Assembly: GCA_963805475.1 (NCBI GenBank)
Contig: CAWDUO010000002.1
Coordinates: 124,001 to 188,000 of the forward strand
From: VRUE01 sp963805475
GTDB lineage: Bacteria; Actinomycetota; Thermoleophilia; Solirubrobacterales; 70-9
Reading direction: 5' to 3'
Length of the DNA: 64,000 bases
Shown: positions 60,778 through 64,000 of the stretch, in pieces
How positions within the stretch are numbered: position 1 is the stretch's first letter
How the letters are laid out: every line of letters begins with the position of its first letter
Made by a program: the position numbers and the translations under genes
Notes under the pieces: generated by a model
What the model was told of the DNA's origin: nothing
The model's database searches: none
Seen by the model: only the letters and a program-made list of their open reading frames with translations

Positions 60778-61085
60778 TACCTTTCCCATCCTTCGATCAT
60801 CTCGCGGTAGCCGTCCTCGATTTCAGAGATTGCGGCTCGCATTCCTTCCCCAAGCGTACCGCCGTGGAACGGCGTTCCCGGCTGCTTGCCTTGGCTGCGG
60901 ATGTAGCGATGCATCTCGTTATGTCCGTGGGCGCCGTCGTAGAGACGGACGGTCTCCGTGTCGTCTCCCGTTTCGAGCAGCAGGACCACTGCGTAATCAG
61001 TGACCTCCCGCCCTTCTGTCGCGAACTCGACGGAAAGCTTGGCCCCAAGGAGCCGATCGAGAATGCGCAGGTAATCGGCGCTCAC
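60777..61085 (-). CDS. Small hypothetical protein, first gene of a two-gene unit
   Basis: The 102-aa protein starts at GTG 61085. AKLSVEFATEGREVTDYAVVLLLETGDD forms a strand-rich start, followed by VRLYDGAHGHNEMHRYIRSQG with several His, and a helical C-terminus (EGMRAAISEIEDGYREMIEGW). The His-rich centre and short partner recall small toxin families, but that is a guess. A diverged copy of its 5' part is fused to the mazF-like gene 1 kb away. Confidence 0.62.
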   Translation of the reverse strand: MSADYLRILDRLLGAKLSVEFATEGREVTDYAVVLLLETGDDTETVRLYDGAHGHNEMHRYIRSQGKQPGTPFHGGTLGEGMRAAISEIEDGYREMIEGWER

Positions 61086-61237
61086 CGGACCTCGCAGAGT
61101 GTGTGGGCTTGGCCGCCGACGGTCATGGAGGCGACGCTACCGAGCCGTGTGTCACGGGTGGTGCGCGAAAACGAACAATTCAGCGACGACCTGCCCTCAA
61201 GTGGTTCCGGAACCGTTTCGCCGCTTGCGGCTGAAGA

Positions 61238-61480
61238 TCAGCGGCGGCCGTGGTGGACGCCGGCGAGGCGGCTGGCGCTCTGGGCGCGCCGCCGACGAGA
61301 GCCGGGCAGCTCCGGCAGCTGATCCGCGAAGTAGCCGAGGGCGGCGCCGCCGATGACGGCGACAAGCCCGAGAGATACGACGGCCACGCCGGCGCTTGCG
61401 CCCACCCCGTTCAACAGCAGCACGAGACCCGCGGAAACCGCTGCGGGCACGACGAACAGGGCGACGATGCGAAGAGGCAT
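61238..61480 (-). CDS. Small two-segment membrane protein
   Basis: From ATG 61480, 80 aa with two membrane segments (IVALFVVPAAVSAGLVLLL, AVVSLGLVAVIGGAALGYF) and a basic tail. A TTG start at 61498 overlaps (TTGA) the end of another frame that reads GFFSGFAIGILLLAIDVLT, so an upstream membrane peptide may belong to the same protein. Its C-terminal coding part is the 74-bp direct repeat. Confidence 0.5.
   Translation of the reverse strand: MPLRIVALFVVPAAVSAGLVLLLNGVGASAGVAVVSLGLVAVIGGAALGYFADQLPELPGSRRRRAQSASRLAGVHHGRR
61269..61342. repeat. Direct repeat copy 2, inside the small membrane protein gene
   Basis: It differs from copy 1 (60441-60514) at one base. The 828-bp offset differs from the 960-bp offset of the older duplicated block (60001-60084 and 60961-61044), so at least two duplication events occurred here. 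Confidence 0.75.
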
Positions 61481-61606
61481 GAGCCGATTGTAGGTCAAGT
61501 CAAAACGTCGATTGCGAGTAAGAGGATCCCGATGGCAAAGCCGGAGAAGAAGCCAACGCGGGCACGCGCCGGCTGGCGGAGAGGCTCTACGCGGACGGGG
61601 AGCCGT

Positions 61607-61885
61607 TCAGGCCGCTGCGTGTGACTCGGGCCAGGCGCCCGAGCTGACTCGCTCGTAGAGCGTGTCGGGCGCGAGGTCAGCGCCGTCGGGCCAGACGATC
61701 GTGCCGGCCTCTGGGTCGACACGGACTTCGGCGAAGCCCTCGGGGGACCGCGCCCGCTCGAACACCGGTCCCCATATGCGCTCGAGGACGTCGACCTCAC
61801 CGGCCAGCCCATCGGCGAAGGTGAGGCGAAGGACGCCATGGCGGACAACGCTTACCGTGGTTATGTCAGGAGTTAGGCCGGTCAT
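61607..61885 (-). CDS. DUF2442 family protein
   Basis: The 92-aa protein reads MTGLTPDITTVSVVRHGVLRLTFADGLAGEVDV, with the DUF2442 strand pattern, ending GTIVWPDGADLAPDTLYERV, the usual signature. DUF2442 genes are commonly paired with DUF4160 genes and treated as toxin-antitoxin-like. Here the start lies 1 bp after the stop of a truncated DUF4160 gene. An alternative ATG is at 61915. Confidence 0.82.
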   Translation of the reverse strand: MTGLTPDITTVSVVRHGVLRLTFADGLAGEVDVLERIWGPVFERARSPEGFAEVRVDPEAGTIVWPDGADLAPDTLYERVSSGAWPESHAAA

Positions 61886-61886
61886 C

Positions 61887-62072
61887 TCAGTGGCTCGATC
61901 TCTCGAAGTGGTCATGGCCGCGGGCGCGGCGCCAGTTCTCTTCGAGCTCTTGCTGATGGAGCTCGGCCCAGGCCAAGACAAGGCGCAGATGGCGGCGAGG
62001 AAGGTCGCTGTCGATCACGTCTAGCTCGTCGATTCTCACCTTGGCTTCGCCGTCTTCTCGGGACCGGATCGG
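61887..62072 (-). pseudogene. DUF4160 protein, N-terminally truncated
   Basis: The open frame after a TAG at 62073-62075 has no proper start. It contains REDGEAKVRIDELDVIDSDLPRRHLRLVLAWAELHQQELEENW, the C-terminal two thirds of DUF4160. The N-terminal PHFHAR-type part is absent upstream. It is the decayed partner of the DUF2442 gene. Confidence 0.65.
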
Positions 62073-62145
62073 CTACGATCGGTTCCACGCTGCCCGCTGG
62101 AACCCGAACTCGCCGCTGTTCGCCCGCTGAGGTGGAGGCTCGGCC

Positions 62146-62583
62146 TCAGGCCGACACCGCGTAGCTGACCGTCTCGCGCACGCCCATGCCGAGCGCGTCG
62201 GCGATCTCCTGTAGGCGCTCGACGCCGACTCCGGAGTAGAGATTCGACTCCCAGCGCTGGATCTGCTGTGCGGACAGGCCGAGCCGCTCGGCCAGCTGCT
62301 TCTGAGTGAGCCCGGCGGCGATCCTCGCCTCGATCAGGGCGGTGGGCAGTTCGCGCAGGCCCTCGATCTCGCGTCGGCTGATCCGGCCGTCGCGCAGATC
62401 CTCGTAGCGCTTGATTTGAGCGCTCAGCACCTCGATCTCGCTGCGCAGCGCATCGGCCATCACGTTTTTCATCCGCGGATCCACGCCAGGGCTGGGCGTG
62501 TAGCCGGCATCGGGATCGAGCGCCGCTTCGAAGCTGCGAAGCTCGGCCTTGGTGATGCGGTACTGGCGCTCGTTGGTGATCAC
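62146..62583 (-). CDS. XRE-family helix-turn-helix protein (HigA-like antitoxin)
   Basis: The 145-aa protein has an N-terminal helical region (ITKAELRSFEAALDP, SEIEVLSAQIKRYEDLRDG). A C-terminal HTH follows: ARIAAGLTQKQLAERLGLSAQQIQRWESNLYSGV. The GTG start overlaps the stop of a broken DUF6932-like gene (GTGA), so it is the regulator or antitoxin half of that pair. Confidence 0.82.
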   Translation of the reverse strand: MITNERQYRITKAELRSFEAALDPDAGYTPSPGVDPRMKNVMADALRSEIEVLSAQIKRYEDLRDGRISRREIEGLRELPTALIEARIAAGLTQKQLAERLGLSAQQIQRWESNLYSGVGVERLQEIADALGMGVRETVSYAVSA

Positions 62584-62806
62584 GTCAAACCCTCCAGGTC
62601 GATCTTGACGATGCCCTTGGGCTCGCTCGCTCCCCGGGTGCGCTGGAAGTAGTCGAGAAATCGTGTGCCATCGGGGTCGGCCGGCGCGTCAGCCGGAAAG
62701 AACTCGCCGCCGTAGAAGAACCACCAAACGCGGACTCGACTTCCCGCCAGTTGGCCTCATGGATGCCGGGCGGCAAATTCCCCTGTGCGTCATAGGCCGG
62801 AATCAT
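62580..62806 (-). pseudogene. DUF6932-like protein with internal deletion
   Basis: The N-terminus MIPAYDAQGNLPPGIHEANWREVESAFG is joined at about 62720 to a second frame. That frame reads FFYGGEFFPADAPADPDGTRFLDYFQR, then EPKGIVKIDLEGLT, and stops at TGA (62580-62582). From memory these are the first and last parts of a family about three times longer, so the middle with the putative nucleotidyltransferase-type core is gone. It is paired with the XRE gene by a GTGA overlap. Confidence 0.6.
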
Positions 62807-62913
62807 AACACAACAGTCCAGTTGTCTCGAACACCAGTTCGCATACAGAAAGCCTCGCAGCCCTGCCGGACGGAACGCGCCGAGCCGGTGCTGGTCGCGG
62901 GGAAGTCAACTGA

Positions 62914-62930
62914 GGTCGCAATATGCGACC
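62914..62930. promoter_or_regulatory. 17-bp perfect palindrome in the gap before the sugar-transferase remnant
   Basis: GGTCGCA and TGCGACC flank ATA. It lies in a 150-bp stretch with no good gene, between the DUF6932 remnant and the sugar-transferase fragment. It may be an old operator or chance. Confidence 0.25.
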
Positions 62931-62959
62931 CAAAGCCGCACGACCGAGGACGGTTGCCC

Positions 62960-63238
62960 GCTCAGCTCACGGCCAAGCTCTCCCTGAAGATGAGCATGGT
63001 CGGCCCGCGCCCGCTGTCTTTGCGCGACGACCGCAAAGTGCTCGGCTGGCGCCGCAACCGCCTCGACCTGACCCCCGGCATCACCGGCTACTGGCAGATC
63101 CTCGGCCGCAACAGCATCCCCTTCCAGGAGATGCTCGAGGTCGACTACGCCTACGTCTCCAGCTGGTCGCTGTGGCACGACGTGGAGATCCTCCTGCGCA
63201 CGATCCCGGCGCTGCTGCGGCGGCCGGGGGTGAACTGA
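62960..63238 (+). pseudogene. Bacterial sugar transferase (polyprenyl glycosylphosphotransferase), 5'-truncated
   Basis: The C-terminal part of a WcaJ/WbaP-type initiating transferase is present: MSMVGPRPLSLRDDRKV, then LTPGITGYWQILGRNSIPFQEMLEVDYAYVSSWSLWHD and the final LLRRPGVN. The membrane domains and the catalytic Asp-Glu part are missing, and the frame upstream is noncoding-like. It is the relic of a gene that would start repeat-unit synthesis, and it marks the right edge of the glycan region. Confidence 0.8.
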
Positions 63239-63279
63239 GGGGCGCCGGGCCGGGGGGAGAATTGGGGTAGCTTGAACGG

Positions 63280-64000
63280 GTGAGCGAGTTGCCCAAGGTC
63301 CTCCTGGTCGAGGACGACGAGGTCTTCGCCGAGCTGGTGGTGGAGGTGCTGGGCCCGCTGGCCCGCGTCACCTGGGCGGCGACCGGGGAGGAGGCGATCG
63401 GGCTGGCGCCCAGCGAGGACTGGGACCTGGTCATCACCGACATCGAGCTGCCGGGCATCGACGGTATCGAGTTCCTCGAGGTGGTCAAGGCGGCGCATCC
63501 CGCGCTGGCGACCCTGGTCCTCTCCGGGCACGCCAACTTCGACTACGCGATCGCCGCCTTCCGCGCCCACGCCGATGACTACATGACCAAGCCGATCGAG
63601 CCGGCGGCGCTGGCGGAGAAGGTCGGCGAGCTGGTCGAGCTGACCCACCGGCGGAGCGCCCACAGGGGCGAGGCGGTGCTGGCGGTCGGCGCCCATCCCG
63701 ACGACGTCGAGATCGGTTGCGGCGGCCTGCTGCTGCGCCACCGCGCGGCGGGCGACGAGGTGGCGATCCTCACCCTGAGCGGCGGCGAGGCCGGCGGCGA
63801 GGTGGCCGAGCGCGCCAGGGAGGCCGAACGCTCCGCCGAGCTGCTCTCGGCCCGGCTCATCCACACCGACCTCGAGGACCGCAGGATCAGCGACGCCGGG
63901 GCGACGATCGAGACGATCGAGCGCGCGGTCGAGGAGACGGGCGCGAGCACCGTCTACACGCACACCGCGCGCGACGTGCACCAGGACCACCGCAACGCCC
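63280..64000 (+). CDS. Response-regulator receiver domain fused to PIG-L/LmbE deacetylase (3' end outside window)
   Basis: The GTG at 63280 opens a frame that runs to the window edge (240 codons). Residues 1-115 are a receiver domain with VEDDE (acidic pair), the phospho-Asp in ITDIELPG, the Ser in VLSGH and the Lys in MTKPIE, all present. From about 125 a PIG-L type deacetylase begins: VLAVGAHPDDVEIGCGG holds the Zn-binding His-Pro-Asp-Asp. YTHTARDVHQDHRNA follows near the edge. A phosphorylation-controlled N-deacetylase acting on a sugar or glycan precursor is inferred; no cognate kinase is visible. Confidence 0.85.
   Translation, partial: MSELPKVLLVEDDEVFAELVVEVLGPLARVTWAATGEEAIGLAPSEDWDLVITDIELPGIDGIEFLEVVKAAHPALATLVLSGHANFDYAIAAFRAHADDYMTKPIEPAALAEKVGELVELTHRRSAHRGEAVLAVGAHPDDVEIGCGGLLLRHRAAGDEVAILTLSGGEAGGEVAERAREAERSAELLSARLIHTDLEDRRISDAGATIETIERAVEETGASTVYTHTARDVHQDHRNA

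Noticed and set aside
61203..61214. 12-bp perfect palindrome GGTTCCGGAACC
   Set aside because: It is short and GC-rich with no clear promoter context; chance is likely in this composition.

Overview
The window is very GC-rich with strong G/C third-position bias. It has many GTG and TTG starts and many GTGA, ATGA or TGATG stop/start overlaps. It carries a GTP-type PEP carboxykinase and a fadE-htdX-fabG4-fadA2 lipid cluster like that of Mycobacterium. This points to an actinobacterium, most likely Thermoleophilia/Solirubrobacterales; the clade is an inference. I saw no rRNA, tRNA, CRISPR array, transposase or gene-free stretch longer than 300 bp.

Left third (1-28.8 kb), mostly central metabolism: a frameshifted AhpD-like gene, glutamine synthetase, two MMPL transporters, a YyaL thioredoxin-fold protein, a GGDEF-EAL protein, an acyl-CoA synthetase, an HxlR regulator, a five-gene translationally coupled fatty-acid operon (fadA2-fabG4-htdX-fadE-fadE), sucCD plus a small ferredoxin, a pab folate locus with a wrecked pabC, a nucleotide-sugar dehydrogenase, pckG and a malyl-CoA lyase. 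Three copies of one 39-bp palindrome lie here. Two of them are inserted in frame in genes and encode the same peptide.

Middle and right (28.8-63.2 kb), a large surface-glycan region. Its core is a module present twice. Copy A (36.7-28.8 kb, minus) runs coiled-coil protein, small membrane protein, GT2 synthase with an N-terminal MshEN (c-di-GMP receptor) domain, GT-C-like membrane protein, lipoprotein, PstS-like lipoprotein. Copy B (59.9-56.1 kb, minus) has the first three, and faces a plus-strand operon with a GT2, two tandem GT-C/lipoprotein pairs and a GT4. Between them lie an RTX-like repeat protein, a HipBA pair, a lysozyme-like protein, and a less GC-biased island (about 41.1-49.4 kb) with a deacetylase, a flippase and six glycosyltransferases. 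I read the whole as a c-di-GMP-controlled exopolysaccharide or surface-glycan system; the GGDEF-EAL gene at 6.8 kb could supply or remove the signal.

Right edge (59.9-64 kb): a graveyard of toxin-antitoxin-like modules (MazF chimera, an unknown two-gene pair, DUF4160/DUF2442, DUF6932/XRE) with internal duplications, a 5'-truncated sugar transferase, and the start of a response-regulator/PIG-L deacetylase fusion that runs off the window.

Several genes are broken by one-base indels. Four of these lie at runs of 6-7 G where one more G would restore the frame. Sequencing error and phase variation both remain possible.
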